This document shows, one piece after another, positions 49,108 through 57,914 of a stretch of DNA of 64,000 nucleotides. A program made the translations under genes and the position numbers. The stretch is from UBA4312 sp040266995 (GTDB taxonomy: Bacteria; Bacillota_I; Bacilli_A; Erysipelotrichales; Erysipelotrichaceae): positions 1-64,000 of the forward strand of contig JAWRHV010000025.1 of NCBI GenBank assembly GCA_040266995.1. Direction: 5' to 3'. The first letter of the stretch is position 1, and each line of letters opens with the position of its first letter. The notes beneath the pieces were generated by a model. That model saw only the letters and a program-made list of their open reading frames with translations. It searched no databases and was not told the origin of the DNA.

Positions 49108-49626
49108 ATGGATTTTATTGTTAATCTGACTTCTGGGTTTATGAATTGGTTCGCTCAAGGTGGAGCTACATTCACTGGATGGGTAAGTGGAATTATTCCT
49201 CAGGTTGTATGTTTGTTAACATTCATGAACTCCATCATCAAATTGATCGGTGAAGAAAAGGTTCAGAAGTTCGCGCAGAAAATGACTAGTATCGCTGTTT
49301 TACGTTATTCATTGTTCCCGTTTATTGCTGCTATGTTCTTAGCTAACCCAATGGCATATTCTTTCGGTAAGTTCGTTGAAGAAAAATATAAACCAGCATT
49401 CTACGATGCTTGTGTATCCATCATGCACTCTATTACTGGTTTATTCCCTCACGCAAATGCCGGTGAATTGTTCGTTTACATGGGTATTGCTGCTGGTTTA
49501 CAGGAAGCTGGTTATGATTTAGCTCCATTGGCAATCCGTTACTTCATCGTTGGTATCATCGTTATCACGATCCGTGGATTGTTGACGGAAAGAATTTACT
49601 TCCGTTTAGCAGGAATTAAGAAGTAG
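49108..49626 (+). CDS. srlA: PTS glucitol/sorbitol transporter subunit IIC
   Basis: 172-aa integral membrane EIIC of the Gut family with about four hydrophobic segments. Seen: GGATFTGWVSGIIPQVVCLL near residues 18-37, NSIIKLIGEEKVQ near 41-53, and RYSLFPFIAAMFLANPMAYS near 66-85. SD AAAGGAGAG. Highly biased codons. Works with IIB/C and IIA encoded nearby. Confidence 0.93.
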   Translation: MDFIVNLTSGFMNWFAQGGATFTGWVSGIIPQVVCLLTFMNSIIKLIGEEKVQKFAQKMTSIAVLRYSLFPFIAAMFLANPMAYSFGKFVEEKYKPAFYDACVSIMHSITGLFPHANAGELFVYMGIAAGLQEAGYDLAPLAIRYFIVGIIVITIRGLLTERIYFRLAGIKK

Positions 49627-49637
49627 GAGGAATGAAT

Positions 49638-50648
49638 ATGGCTTACAGAAATATTAAGATTACAAAAGGTACATCTGGATTTGGTGGACCATTGATCATT
49701 GAACCTAATGAAACGAAAAACGTCGTATTGTGTGTAACTGGTCAGCAGATCAGCCCGATTGCTAAGAAAATCGCTGAAATGACTGGTTGTGAATTGGTTG
49801 ACGGATTCTCGACAACTGTTCCAGATGAAAAAGTAGCCGTTGCGGTTGTTAACTGTGGTGGTACAGCTCGTTGTGGTGTCTACCCTCGTAAACGTATCCC
49901 GACTGTAAACGTTGAACCTGTTGGAAAAGCTGGACCTTTGGCTATGTACATTACAGAAGATATCTATGTATCTGATGTTAAGGAAGCTAACTTGAGCTAT
50001 ACAGATGAAACAAATGCATCGGGTGCTGCTACAGCTGCTGAAGAAATGGCTGCTGCTGATGCTGCTGCGGAAGCTGCTGAAACAAAAGCTGCTCCGGAAG
50101 CTGCAACAGACGAAAAGAAACCTGGCATCATCACTCGTGTTGGTATCGGTGTTGGTAAAGTCGTTAATAAATTCTTTGCGGCTGGACGTGAATCCATTGA
50201 TACAGTTATCCGTAACATCCTGCCATTCATGGCATTTACTTCTACATTGTTAGGTATTATCTCCGCTTCCGGTTTAGGAAACGTTATTGCTAACACGATT
50301 TCTCCAATGTGTTCTACATTGCCAGGAATGTTAGTTATTTCCTTCATTTGTGGTCTGCCTTTCTTGTCACCAATCTTAGGACCTGGTGCTGTTATCGCAC
50401 AGGTTGTTGGTACATTGTTAGGTGCTGAATTTGCTAAGAAACACATCCCTGCTCAGTATGCATTGCCAGCATTGTTCGCTATCGATGCACAGGTAGGTTG
50501 TGACTTCGTACCAGTTGGTTTGTCCTTAGGAGAAGCTGAACCGGATACGATCACATTAGGTGTTCCTGCTGTATTGTACAGCCGTGTTGTTACTGGACCG
50601 TTGTCTGTAATTATCGCATTCTTATTCAGCTTCGGACTGTATTCCTAA
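49638..50648 (+). CDS. srlE: PTS glucitol/sorbitol transporter subunit IIB(C)
   Basis: 336-aa EIIBC. The N-terminal cytosolic IIB domain (about 1-115) has VAVVNCGGTARCGVYPRKR near 69-87, holding the candidate phosphorylated Cys. An Ala/Glu-rich flexible linker (about 122-160) follows, then a membrane domain with FICGLPFLSPILGPGAVIAQ near 236-255 and DFVPVGLSLGEAEP near 291-304. ATG 49638 is chosen over 49632 for spacing from AGGAGG. The long Ala-rich linker is unusual. Confidence 0.92.
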   Translation: MAYRNIKITKGTSGFGGPLIIEPNETKNVVLCVTGQQISPIAKKIAEMTGCELVDGFSTTVPDEKVAVAVVNCGGTARCGVYPRKRIPTVNVEPVGKAGPLAMYITEDIYVSDVKEANLSYTDETNASGAATAAEEMAAADAAAEAAETKAAPEAATDEKKPGIITRVGIGVGKVVNKFFAAGRESIDTVIRNILPFMAFTSTLLGIISASGLGNVIANTISPMCSTLPGMLVISFICGLPFLSPILGPGAVIAQVVGTLLGAEFAKKHIPAQYALPALFAIDAQVGCDFVPVGLSLGEAEPDTITLGVPAVLYSRVVTGPLSVIIAFLFSFGLYS

Positions 50649-50665
50649 TATCTATTGGAGCAATT

Positions 50666-50694
50666 AAGGATCCTGTCAAGGGATCCTTTTTTTA
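50666..50694 (+). terminator. Terminator of the glucitol PTS operon
   Basis: AAGGATCC / GGATCCTT stem with a 7-nt loop followed by a T-run. Confidence 0.88.
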
Positions 50695-50745
50695 TGCATA
50701 TTTAATGAATTTTTTGATACAATAGTACGGGGAAGGTGAAGAGAT

Positions 50746-51282
50746 ATGGCTATACCAAGAATGCGCCACTGTATGGAATGTGGAACCAAATTGGAAATGA
50801 AATACTTGAAATCGGAAGGCAAGGAGATTCCATATTGTCCGACATGTGAGGATTATCGTTTTCCGGTTTTTAATACAGCGGTCAGTATGATCGTAACCAA
50901 CGAGACGAAAGACAAGATCTTATTGATCAAACAATACGGACGAGATATTTATATCCTGGTTGCCGGCTATGTGAATCAAGGAGAGGATGCTGAAGATGCG
51001 GTGGTCCGGGAAGTGAAAGAAGAAATGGATCTGGATGTTATTTCTCTGCATTTTAACCATAGTCATTATTATGCTCGTTCCAATACGCTGATGTTAAACT
51101 ATACCGTAGTGGTAAAGGGGCAGACACCACATCCAAATGGGGAAATCGATCAGTGGAACTGGTTTACGGTGGATCAAGCTCGTAAGAATATTCATGATAA
51201 AAGTCTGGCACAGGCCTTTTTGTATGGATATTTAGATGGTGTCTATGATTTTGACCCATGTGATCATAAATACGATAAATAG
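50746..51282 (+). CDS. Nudix hydrolase with zinc ribbon (NudC-like)
   Basis: 178-aa hydrolase. N-terminal zinc ribbon CMECGTKL ... CPTC (residues 9-33), then a Nudix domain with box G-x5-E-x7-REVxEE near 80-100 (GYVNQGEDAEDAVVREVKEE). The last Gly of the consensus box is Asp here. The SQPWPFPxS signature of NADH pyrophosphatases is absent, so the substrate (NADH, NAD caps or others) is open. SD AAGGTG; -10 TACAAT about 30 bases upstream. Confidence 0.85.
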   Translation: MAIPRMRHCMECGTKLEMKYLKSEGKEIPYCPTCEDYRFPVFNTAVSMIVTNETKDKILLIKQYGRDIYILVAGYVNQGEDAEDAVVREVKEEMDLDVISLHFNHSHYYARSNTLMLNYTVVVKGQTPHPNGEIDQWNWFTVDQARKNIHDKSLAQAFLYGYLDGVYDFDPCDHKYDK

Positions 51283-51283
51283 T

Positions 51284-51312
51284 TTGACTTCAATAAAAGT
51301 GTGTTTTATACT
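51284..51312 (+). promoter_or_regulatory. Promoter of the riboswitch-antiporter unit
   Basis: TTGACT (51284-51289), exact 17-base spacer, TATACT (51307-51312). It starts one base after the Nudix stop. Confidence 0.75.
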
Positions 51313-51321
51313 TTATTTCGT

Positions 51322-51412
51322 AAAGGGAGTAGCTGGCACAGAATGTGTTTACAACTTCGTCAGTACGATTCGAAAGAATCCGGATTTGTGAGTAAATAGC
51401 GAGACTTTGCAC
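51322..51412 (+). ncRNA. yybP-ykoY family (Mn2+-sensing) riboswitch
   Basis: Conserved 5' block AAAGGGAGTAGC at 51322-51333, a central stem-loop region, and the 3' block AGCGAGACTTTGC (51398-51410) matching the family's AGCAAGACCUUUGC loop. It sits in the leader of a cation antiporter gene, a known context. The 3' block is shared with the downstream terminator stem, so ligand-bound aptamer and terminator are mutually exclusive and Mn2+ should turn expression on. Confidence 0.85.
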
Positions 51413-51443
51413 AGTCTTTTTGATGTGCGGTCTCGCTTTTTTT
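51399..51443 (+). terminator. Riboswitch expression-platform terminator
   Basis: GCGAGAC (51399-51405) pairs with GTCTCGC (51430-51436), followed by seven T. The 5' arm belongs to the aptamer's conserved loop. Confidence 0.85.
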
Positions 51444-51459
51444 AGAGAGGTGGAAAAAG

Positions 51460-52386
51460 ATGCAGGCATTATTACAAGTAGGGTTATTGGTAATTGGTTT
51501 TGTGATGTTGGTCAAAGGCGCAGATATATTCGTAGATGGGGCTTCCGGGATTGCCGGAAAGTTCGGGATCCCGCAATTGATCATCGGTTTGACGATTGTG
51601 GCGATGGGAACCAGTGCCCCGGAAGCGGCTGTCAGTATTACCGCAGCTTTTAAGGGAAGTGCGGATATTACTATCGGAAATGTTGTCGGTAGCAATATTT
51701 TAAATATTCTGATCATTCTGGGGATTACATCCGTCATTCGAACATTGAATGTCAAGGAATCATTGGTACGGGTGGAAATTCCATATATGATAGGAATCTC
51801 GGCTTTAATGCTGATTCTAGGCATAAACGGAACCGTTTCCCGGATAGACGGCATCATTCTATGGATCTTCTTTTTGATTTTCTTATACTATTTATTCAAA
51901 CAGGCAAAGAATGGAAAAGAAGAAGAAATCATCCAGGAAAAACCATTGTGGTTGAATCTTGTCTTTACGGTGTTAGGCATTGCCTGCATTGTAGCCGGCA
52001 GTAATATCAGCGTATCGGCTGCCAGCGCTTTGGCGCGTATGTTTGGCATGAGTGAACGATTTATCGGTTTGACGATCGTAGCTTTGGGAACATCCTTGCC
52101 GGAGCTGATGACGTCCGTTATGGCAGCGCGAAAAGGAAATGCGGATATCGCTATCGGAAATATCGTCGGCAGCAACATCTTTAACTATCTGTTTGTGGTA
52201 GGAACCTCTGCTTTGATCATTCCGGTACCGTTCCAGTCGAAATTCATCGTGGATGCATCGATTGCGATCCTGGCAGCCGTGATTTTGTACTTCTGCTGCT
52301 GGAAAGACCGTCACCTGCAAAAAAAGGAAGGCTTTCTCATGGTGGCTTGTTACGCATTGTATTTTGGCTATCTATGCATTGTCTGA
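51460..52386 (+). CDS. CaCA family cation/H+ or cation/Na+ antiporter
   Basis: 308-aa membrane transporter of the Ca2+:cation antiporter family with ten or so transmembrane segments. The two alpha repeats are clear: GLTIVAMGTSAPEAAVS near residues 46-62 with GNVVGSNILN near 76-85, and GLTIVALGTSLPELMTSV near 204-221 with GNIVGSNIFN near 234-243. The inverted pair carries the Glu cation ligands. Control by a Mn2+ riboswitch suggests it exports Mn2+ and perhaps Ca2+. SD AGAGAGGTGG. Confidence 0.92.
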   Translation: MQALLQVGLLVIGFVMLVKGADIFVDGASGIAGKFGIPQLIIGLTIVAMGTSAPEAAVSITAAFKGSADITIGNVVGSNILNILIILGITSVIRTLNVKESLVRVEIPYMIGISALMLILGINGTVSRIDGIILWIFFLIFLYYLFKQAKNGKEEEIIQEKPLWLNLVFTVLGIACIVAGSNISVSAASALARMFGMSERFIGLTIVALGTSLPELMTSVMAARKGNADIAIGNIVGSNIFNYLFVVGTSALIIPVPFQSKFIVDASIAILAAVILYFCCWKDRHLQKKEGFLMVACYALYFGYLCIV

Positions 52387-52395
52387 ACTTTTCAT

Positions 52396-52422
52396 AAAAG
52401 ACTTGGTTACAAGTCTTTTTTT
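52396..52422 (+). terminator. Intrinsic terminator after the antiporter
   Basis: 10-bp stem AAAAGACTTG / CAAGTCTTTT with a GTTA loop and T-run. Confidence 0.88.
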
Positions 52423-52434
52423 CATGGGCTGAAA

Positions 52435-52443
52435 TGGTATAAT
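52435..52443 (+). promoter_or_regulatory. Extended -10 of the rarA-tsa-guaA run
   Basis: TGGTATAAT, perfect extended -10, 18 bases before ATG 52462. Confidence 0.65.
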
Positions 52444-52461
52444 AACCAAGTGGAGAAAAAT

Positions 52462-53796
52462 ATGCAGGAAAACTTATTCTTTGGATCACAGGAAAACAAT
52501 CGACCATTAGCTGACCGGATGCGTCCGGAAACACTGGAGGAATATGTAGGTCAGCAGCATTTAGTGGCACCCGATAAGATCCTGTGGCAGATGATCGAAC
52601 ATGATAAAGTGACATCCATGATCTTCTGGGGGCCTCCGGGTGTCGGAAAGACAACGCTGGCCAGGATCATTGCCAATCAGACACAAAGTCATTTTGTGAC
52701 CTTTTCGGCCGTGACCAGCGGCATCAAGGAAATCAAACAGGTGATGGCACAGGCTTCGCAGCGAAAGAACTTCGGGCAGAATACGATCGTATTCGTCGAC
52801 GAGATCCATCGTTTTAATAAAGCGCAGCAGGATGCCTTTTTGCCATATGTCGAGCAGGGAAGCATCATTTTGATCGGGGCTACGACAGAGAATCCGAGCT
52901 TTGAAGTCAACAGCGCCCTTTTATCCCGCTGTCGTGTGTTTGTTCTGAACTCTTTAGAACAGGAAGATATTACCAAATTGATCAAACGGGCCATTACCAG
53001 CCCGAAGGGACTGGCCGATCTGCGGATCGATATCAAAGAGGAAGACATTGATGCCATTGCGGCCTTTGCGGGTGGCGATGCGCGTTTTGCGTTAAATACG
53101 CTGGAAATGGTTGTCTACAACAGTCCATCCGATATTGACGGGATCCATGTCTCCCAGGAGATTTTGAAACAATGTCTGCAAAGACGGTCTTTACTCTACG
53201 ATAAACAAGGCGAAGAACACTACAACATCATCTCGGCACTGCATAAGAGCATGCGCAACAGCGATGTGCAGGCATCGATCTACTGGCTGGCCCGCATGCT
53301 GGAAGCCGGCGAAAATCCGCTGTATGTAGCACGTCGGGTGGTTCGTTTTGCCAGTGAGGACATCGGAATGGCCGATAGCCGGGCGCTGGAAATCTGCATT
53401 GCTGCCTACCAGGCATGTCATTATATCGGGATGCCGGAATGCAGTGTACATCTGACCCATGCGGTGACATATTGTGCCCTGGCACCTAAATCCAATGCGT
53501 TGGATGTAGCCTACATGACAGCGAAAAAAGATGCCATTGAAACTTTGCAGGAACCGGTTCCTTTACAGATCCGAAATGCACCGACCAAACTGATGAAGGA
53601 ACTTGGCTATGGCAAGGATTATGAATATTCGCACGATTATGAGTATCGGATGACGGATATGCAGTGTCTGCCGGATGCGCTGGTGGACAGAGAGTACTAT
53701 AAGCCAAATGCGATTGGCTCGGAAGTGAAAGTACAAAAGCGCATGGAACAGATCAAACAGATCAAAAAGATGGTCCATGAAAAGAAGAATAAATAG
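52462..53796 (+). CDS. rarA: Replication-associated recombination protein RarA (MgsA)
   Basis: 444-aa AAA+ ATPase acting at stalled forks, related to clamp loaders. Seen: PLADRMRPETLEEYVGQQHL near residues 14-33, Walker A GPPGVGKTT near 59-67, Walker B FVDEIHRFNKAQQD near 108-121, sensor 1 GATTENPSFEVN near 137-148, and the C-terminal tetramerisation domain with SIYWLARMLEAGENP. ATG 52462 is preferred to the in-frame GTG at 52450 because GGAG lies 7 bases before the ATG. Confidence 0.95.
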   Translation: MQENLFFGSQENNRPLADRMRPETLEEYVGQQHLVAPDKILWQMIEHDKVTSMIFWGPPGVGKTTLARIIANQTQSHFVTFSAVTSGIKEIKQVMAQASQRKNFGQNTIVFVDEIHRFNKAQQDAFLPYVEQGSIILIGATTENPSFEVNSALLSRCRVFVLNSLEQEDITKLIKRAITSPKGLADLRIDIKEEDIDAIAAFAGGDARFALNTLEMVVYNSPSDIDGIHVSQEILKQCLQRRSLLYDKQGEEHYNIISALHKSMRNSDVQASIYWLARMLEAGENPLYVARRVVRFASEDIGMADSRALEICIAAYQACHYIGMPECSVHLTHAVTYCALAPKSNALDVAYMTAKKDAIETLQEPVPLQIRNAPTKLMKELGYGKDYEYSHDYEYRMTDMQCLPDALVDREYYKPNAIGSEVKVQKRMEQIKQIKKMVHEKKNK

Positions 53797-53804
53797 GAGT
53801 TTGT

Positions 53805-54254
53805 ATGATACGCGAGATACATTCATTAAATGAAACACAGGCCTTTGCCCAAGAGCTTGCCGGTCTGTGTAAGGATACAATCATCACCATTACCCTGGAT
53901 GGGGATCTGGGGGCCGGGAAGACGACCTGGACGCAGAGCTTTGGAAAAGCACTGGGTGTGAAAACAGTCATCAATTCACCGACCTTTACCATTTTAAAAT
54001 CGTATAAACAAGCCAATGGCCAGCCGTTTCATCACATGGATGCGTATCGGTTAGAATCCATGAGCCAGGATCTTGGCTTTGAGGATTGTTTTGATGAAGG
54101 CATTACGGTGGTAGAATGGGCCGATTTTATCCGGGATCAGATTCCGGAGGATCATATCTCTATTCGCATCGAGGAAGGCATCGATGAAAACCGGACGGTT
54201 GAAATCGAAGGAACCGGGCCGGTATCGAAACAGATTGTGGGGGAATTGGAATGA
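53805..54254 (+). CDS. tsaE: tRNA t6A synthesis ATPase TsaE
   Basis: 149-aa ATPase that drives the TsaBD complex in N6-threonylcarbamoyladenosine formation at A37. Seen: Walker A GDLGAGKTTWTQ near residues 31-42, NSPTF near 60-64, HMDAYRLES near 77-85, and VVEWAD near 102-107. TAGGAG SD. It overlaps tsaB by 4 bases; tsaE, tsaB, rimI and tsaD form one coupled group. Confidence 0.95.
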   Translation: MIREIHSLNETQAFAQELAGLCKDTIITITLDGDLGAGKTTWTQSFGKALGVKTVINSPTFTILKSYKQANGQPFHHMDAYRLESMSQDLGFEDCFDEGITVVEWADFIRDQIPEDHISIRIEEGIDENRTVEIEGTGPVSKQIVGELE

Positions 54255-54847
54255 TTCGTTTATGTATGGACAGTGCCTACAAAAACCTTGTGTTAGGCAT
54301 ATATGAAGATAAAAAGCTGTTAAAAGGCATCGCAAAAGAGGCCTTTAAACGGCAGAGCGAAGAAATATTTGTGGAATTGAATCAACTGCTGGATAGTTTG
54401 CATCTGCGCTATAAGGATATTGATTGTGTCACCATTACCGATGGTCCGGGCTCTTATACGGGGATCCGGATTGCGATGACCATCGCCAAGGTGCTGTGTA
54501 CCCAGATGCATATTCCTCTGGAGTGCATTTCTACGATGCAGCTCTATGCCGGCATGGATCCACATGCCAATGTAATCCTGGATGCCCGCAGTAAACGGGC
54601 TTATGCTGCTCATCTTGAAAATGGAGTGATTATAGGCAAGACCCGGATTTTGACACTGGAACAGCTGCCGGCTTTTTTGGATGCGCATCCGGGTACTCTA
54701 TACGGGGACGGATATCTGCTGGATCAGACAGTTCAGGCATCCGACTACCTGAAAAACTTTGTAGAAGTACCATCTCGATCGATTGACAATATTCATGCTC
54801 TGGTGCCGCAGTATTTAAAAGAGAACGACGCCTATAAAAAAGTATGA
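54251..54847 (+). CDS. tsaB: tRNA t6A synthesis protein TsaB
   Basis: 198-aa ASKHA-fold partner of TsaD. Seen: MIRLCMDSAYKNLVLGIYED at the start, TITDGPGSYTGIRIAMTIAK near residues 58-77 (family signature), and VILDARSKRAYAA near 99-111. Shorter than TsaD and lacking its metal-binding His pair, as expected. Overlaps tsaE and rimI by 4 bases each. Confidence 0.95.
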   Translation: MIRLCMDSAYKNLVLGIYEDKKLLKGIAKEAFKRQSEEIFVELNQLLDSLHLRYKDIDCVTITDGPGSYTGIRIAMTIAKVLCTQMHIPLECISTMQLYAGMDPHANVILDARSKRAYAAHLENGVIIGKTRILTLEQLPAFLDAHPGTLYGDGYLLDQTVQASDYLKNFVEVPSRSIDNIHALVPQYLKENDAYKKV

Positions 54848-55278
54848 TCGTCGAGAAGATGCAGGAAATCGATCTGCCTCGGGTTGCCCAACTGGAAGCC
54901 TTGTGCTTTCGTTATCACTGGTCCTTGGAACAGTGCATTGATGAGTATAAGCACAATCCGTATTCGATAGGCTTTCTGGTCAAAGAGGCAGAGGAAATAT
55001 TCGGCTATGCCTTTTTATGGGAGCAGTATGATATTTGTCAGCTGAGCCGGATCGGGATAGACCCAAAGTACAGACATAAAAAGGCAGCTACCTTCTTATT
55101 GGAAACAATGATGAAACACGCCAAACAAAAGGGCTGTTTGACCATGTCACTGGATTGCCGGGTCGGCAATCGGCCGGCATTGGCATTGTATGAATCGTGT
55201 GGATTCCAATGCGTTCATGTAGCCAAAAAATATTATTCCGATGGAGAAGACGCTGCCGTTATGGTAAGAAAATTATAG
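54844..55278 (+). CDS. rimI: Ribosomal protein S18 alanine N-acetyltransferase family protein (RimI)
   Basis: 144-aa GNAT acetyltransferase. Seen: AQLEALCFRYHWSLEQ near residues 15-30 (RimI-type start), ISRIGIDPKYRHKKAATFLL near 60-79 with a variant acetyl-CoA loop, and NRPALALYESCGFQCV near 109-124. Normally acetylates the N-terminus of S18; conserved position beside tsaB and tsaD supports the name. The acetyl-CoA loop R-H-K-K-A lacks the usual R-x-x-G-x-G/A glycine. Confidence 0.88.
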   Translation: MIVEKMQEIDLPRVAQLEALCFRYHWSLEQCIDEYKHNPYSIGFLVKEAEEIFGYAFLWEQYDICQLSRIGIDPKYRHKKAATFLLETMMKHAKQKGCLTMSLDCRVGNRPALALYESCGFQCVHVAKKYYSDGEDAAVMVRKL

Positions 55279-55290
55279 GAGGAGACTTGT

Positions 55291-56292
55291 ATGATTGTAT
55301 TAGGAATTGAAAGCAGCTGTGATGAAACAGCCGTTGCGATTGTAAAAGATCGGAAGGAGATCCTTTCTAATGTTGTCGCAAGTCAAATAGATATACACAA
55401 AGAATTTGGAGGGGTTGTGCCTGAGGTGGCCAGCCGGATCCATGTCGAAAATATTTCATATTTAATTGAAGAAGCTCTGAAAAAGGCAGGATTGACGATG
55501 GAAGAAGTCGATGCGGTGGCCGTTACCAAAGGACCGGGCCTGATCGGATGTCTGCATGTTGGTGTACAGGCAGCCAAAACATTAGCCTTTGCGTTTGATA
55601 AGCCATTGATCCCGGTCCACCACATTGCCGGTCATATCTATGCCAATGAGCTGGTTGTGGATGTGCAATATCCGGTATTGGCCCTGGTGGTTTCCGGTGG
55701 ACATTCCCAATTAATTTATATGAAAGATGAGGTGAGCTTTGATATCCTGGGACAGACACAGGACGATGCCATCGGGGAAGCCTATGATAAGGTGGCCCGT
55801 GTCATGAACCTGGGTTATCCGGGTGGCCCGAAGATTGATAAACTGGCCAAAGAAGGACAGCCGGTCTGTCAGCTGGCCAAACCGAAAACCCAAGGAAAAT
55901 ACGACCTGAGCTTTTCCGGTCTGAAAAGCTCTGTTCTGCAATATACCAAACGTATGGAACGTTTAGGGCAGACCTATAAGGATGCTGATCTGGCTTGCTC
56001 ATTCCAGGAATGCGCGTTGGGTGAGATCTTTGATAAGATCCGTCTGGTCCTGGATGATTATCCAGATATCCGTCATTTCGTGGTTGGCGGTGGTGTATCA
56101 GCCAACTCACGGTTACGGGAAATGGTTGAGGAATTAAAAACCGAATATCCACAGGTAACCTTTACAGTCCCACCGATGTCCTGTTGCACGGATAATGCCA
56201 CAATGATCGCGGTGGCCGGTACCATTGCCTATGAGCATGGAAGAACAGGTGATGCATCGCTGACCGGTGATTCCGGTTGGGAGATCCAGTAA
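55291..56292 (+). CDS. tsaD: tRNA t6A threonylcarbamoyltransferase TsaD
   Basis: 333-aa catalytic subunit of t6A synthesis. Seen: GIESSCDETAVAIV near residues 4-17, GGVVPEVASRIHVENISYL near 41-59 , metal ligands HHIAGHIYAN near 110-119, SGGHSQL near 134-140, and CTDNATMIAVAG near 290-301. GGAGG SD. Last gene of the t6A set; its stop overlaps the ATG of the fusion gene. Confidence 0.97.
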   Translation: MIVLGIESSCDETAVAIVKDRKEILSNVVASQIDIHKEFGGVVPEVASRIHVENISYLIEEALKKAGLTMEEVDAVAVTKGPGLIGCLHVGVQAAKTLAFAFDKPLIPVHHIAGHIYANELVVDVQYPVLALVVSGGHSQLIYMKDEVSFDILGQTQDDAIGEAYDKVARVMNLGYPGGPKIDKLAKEGQPVCQLAKPKTQGKYDLSFSGLKSSVLQYTKRMERLGQTYKDADLACSFQECALGEIFDKIRLVLDDYPDIRHFVVGGGVSANSRLREMVEELKTEYPQVTFTVPPMSCCTDNATMIAVAGTIAYEHGRTGDASLTGDSGWEIQ

Positions 56293-57251
56293 TGATCCGA
56301 TGCCTGCAGGCAGCCGATCTGCCGGCAATCTATGAAATCTATACGTATTATGTCAAGCACAGCGATGCCATTTTTGAAAATGAACCCAAGTCTCTGGATG
56401 CGTTTTCGCAGGAAATGATGTCCATTGCCCAGACGTATCCGTTTTATGTAGCCGTTTATAACGACAGGGTCATCGGCTATGCCTATGTACATGGGGCTTT
56501 TTCCAAGGAGTGCTATGCAGCCTGTGTGGAACTGACCATTTATTTTAAAGAGGGTATCCCGCATTATGGGCTGGCATCTCCGTTGTTAAAAGCGGTAGAG
56601 GAGCAGTGTTTCCAACAAAATGTCCGCTGGATCATTGCATGTATCACCGATACCAATATAGCCAGTATCCATTTTCATCAAAAACACGGATACCATAAAA
56701 CGGGTGCCTTAGCTGAATGTGCTTTTAAATTTGACCGCTGGAATGGAGCGGTATGGATGTGTAAGAATATGAACGAAGAAAAGAAAGAATATATACAGTT
56801 ACACCCTTCCATTGTCAAAGGGGATGTAACACTGAAAAAAGATGCCAGTGTATGGTATGGAGCGGTTATCCGCGGGGATGCCGATTCCATTTTTATTGAC
56901 GAACAAACCAACGTACAGGATAACGTGGTCATTCATACGGATGCCGGCTATCCGGTGCATATCGGAAAGAACGTAACCATCGGCCATGGGGCCATTGTTC
57001 ATGGGGCAGTGATCGAGGATGAGGTTTTGATCGGTATGGGCGCTATCATTATGAATGGAGCGCGTATCGGCACACATTCCATCATTGGTGCCGGTGCCCT
57101 GATTCCGGAAAACAAAGAGATCCCGGCTAACAGCCTTGTGGTAGGAAGCCCGGGAAAGGTGATCCGGACAACCAGCCCTCAACAAGTACAGGATATTATA
57201 GACAGTGCTGCGCATTATGTCGCCAGCGCAAAGGAAGCTGAAAATGATTGA
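56292..57251 (+). CDS. GNAT acetyltransferase fused to gamma-carbonic-anhydrase-like protein
   Basis: 319-aa two-domain protein. Residues 1-160 are a GNAT domain of the phosphinothricin/Pat type (IRCLQAADLPAIYEIYTYYV at the start, GLASPLLKAVEEQ near 97-109, HFHQKHGYHKTG near 126-137). Residues 165-319 are a left-handed beta-helix of the gamma-carbonic anhydrase family: GAVIRGD near 192-198, VVIHTDAGYP near 213-222 and TIGHGAIVHGA near 231-241, giving the three metal His. Such proteins are normally separate. The linker is in one frame with no internal SD. Combined role unknown. Confidence 0.85.
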   Translation: MIRCLQAADLPAIYEIYTYYVKHSDAIFENEPKSLDAFSQEMMSIAQTYPFYVAVYNDRVIGYAYVHGAFSKECYAACVELTIYFKEGIPHYGLASPLLKAVEEQCFQQNVRWIIACITDTNIASIHFHQKHGYHKTGALAECAFKFDRWNGAVWMCKNMNEEKKEYIQLHPSIVKGDVTLKKDASVWYGAVIRGDADSIFIDEQTNVQDNVVIHTDAGYPVHIGKNVTIGHGAIVHGAVIEDEVLIGMGAIIMNGARIGTHSIIGAGALIPENKEIPANSLVVGSPGKVIRTTSPQQVQDIIDSAAHYVASAKEAEND

Positions 57252-57909
57252 AGGCGTCATCTTTGATATGGATGGTCTCATGTTCGATACGGAGAGCATC
57301 CTGTATATCGGCATGAAGGAAGAAGGAAAAAAACGCAATCTGGATCTGCCGGACTCTGTACTTGATCAGCTGATCGGTTGTGACTCGCATGTCGTGGAAC
57401 AGTTTGAAGAACAGTATCCGGGCATTACCGACTGTATGAAAAGCTTTCAGAAAAATCGTCTGGATGTATTTTTTAAACAGTTTCCTGAACCTGGTTCCGG
57501 CAATAAAAAGGGACTGAAGGAACTGGTGCAATATCTGGAACAAAAAGACATTCCCTATGCGATTGCATCCAGCTCCTATGTATCGGATATCCAAAGACTG
57601 GTCGACCATGCCGGTTTCCCGATGCATCCCAAGGAAATTGTCAGCTCTAAAGAAAAAGGGATCCCGTCTAAACCCGATCCGATGATCTTTCTGGAAACGG
57701 CAGAGCGATTAGGGTTGAAGCCGGAGAACTGTCTGGTATTGGAGGACAGTAAAAATGGCATCATGGCAGCCAGAAGAGCCGGTATGTATTCGATCTATGT
57801 ACCCGATAAGATCTTACCGGATAAGATGATGTATTTATATATACGTGTACGATGTGAAGATTTAACAGGCGCTATTGACTTTATTGAAGAGATGAATCAA
57901 GGAGGATAA
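57244..57909 (+). CDS. HAD family hydrolase (beta-phosphoglucomutase-like)
   Basis: 221-aa HAD protein of subfamily IA. Seen: FDMDGLMFDTE near residues 7-17 (nucleophile and acid Asp), YAIASSSYVSD near 107-117, KPDPMIFLETAERLG near 142-156 and VLEDSKNGIMAARRAG near 165-180. The D-x-D-G-L-M-x-D-T motif suits sugar-phosphate phosphatases or mutases. ATG 57244 overlaps the preceding stop by 8 bases and follows AAAGGAAG. Confidence 0.88.
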   Translation: MIEGVIFDMDGLMFDTESILYIGMKEEGKKRNLDLPDSVLDQLIGCDSHVVEQFEEQYPGITDCMKSFQKNRLDVFFKQFPEPGSGNKKGLKELVQYLEQKDIPYAIASSSYVSDIQRLVDHAGFPMHPKEIVSSKEKGIPSKPDPMIFLETAERLGLKPENCLVLEDSKNGIMAARRAGMYSIYVPDKILPDKMMYLYIRVRCEDLTGAIDFIEEMNQGG

Positions 57910-57914
57910 ACAAT

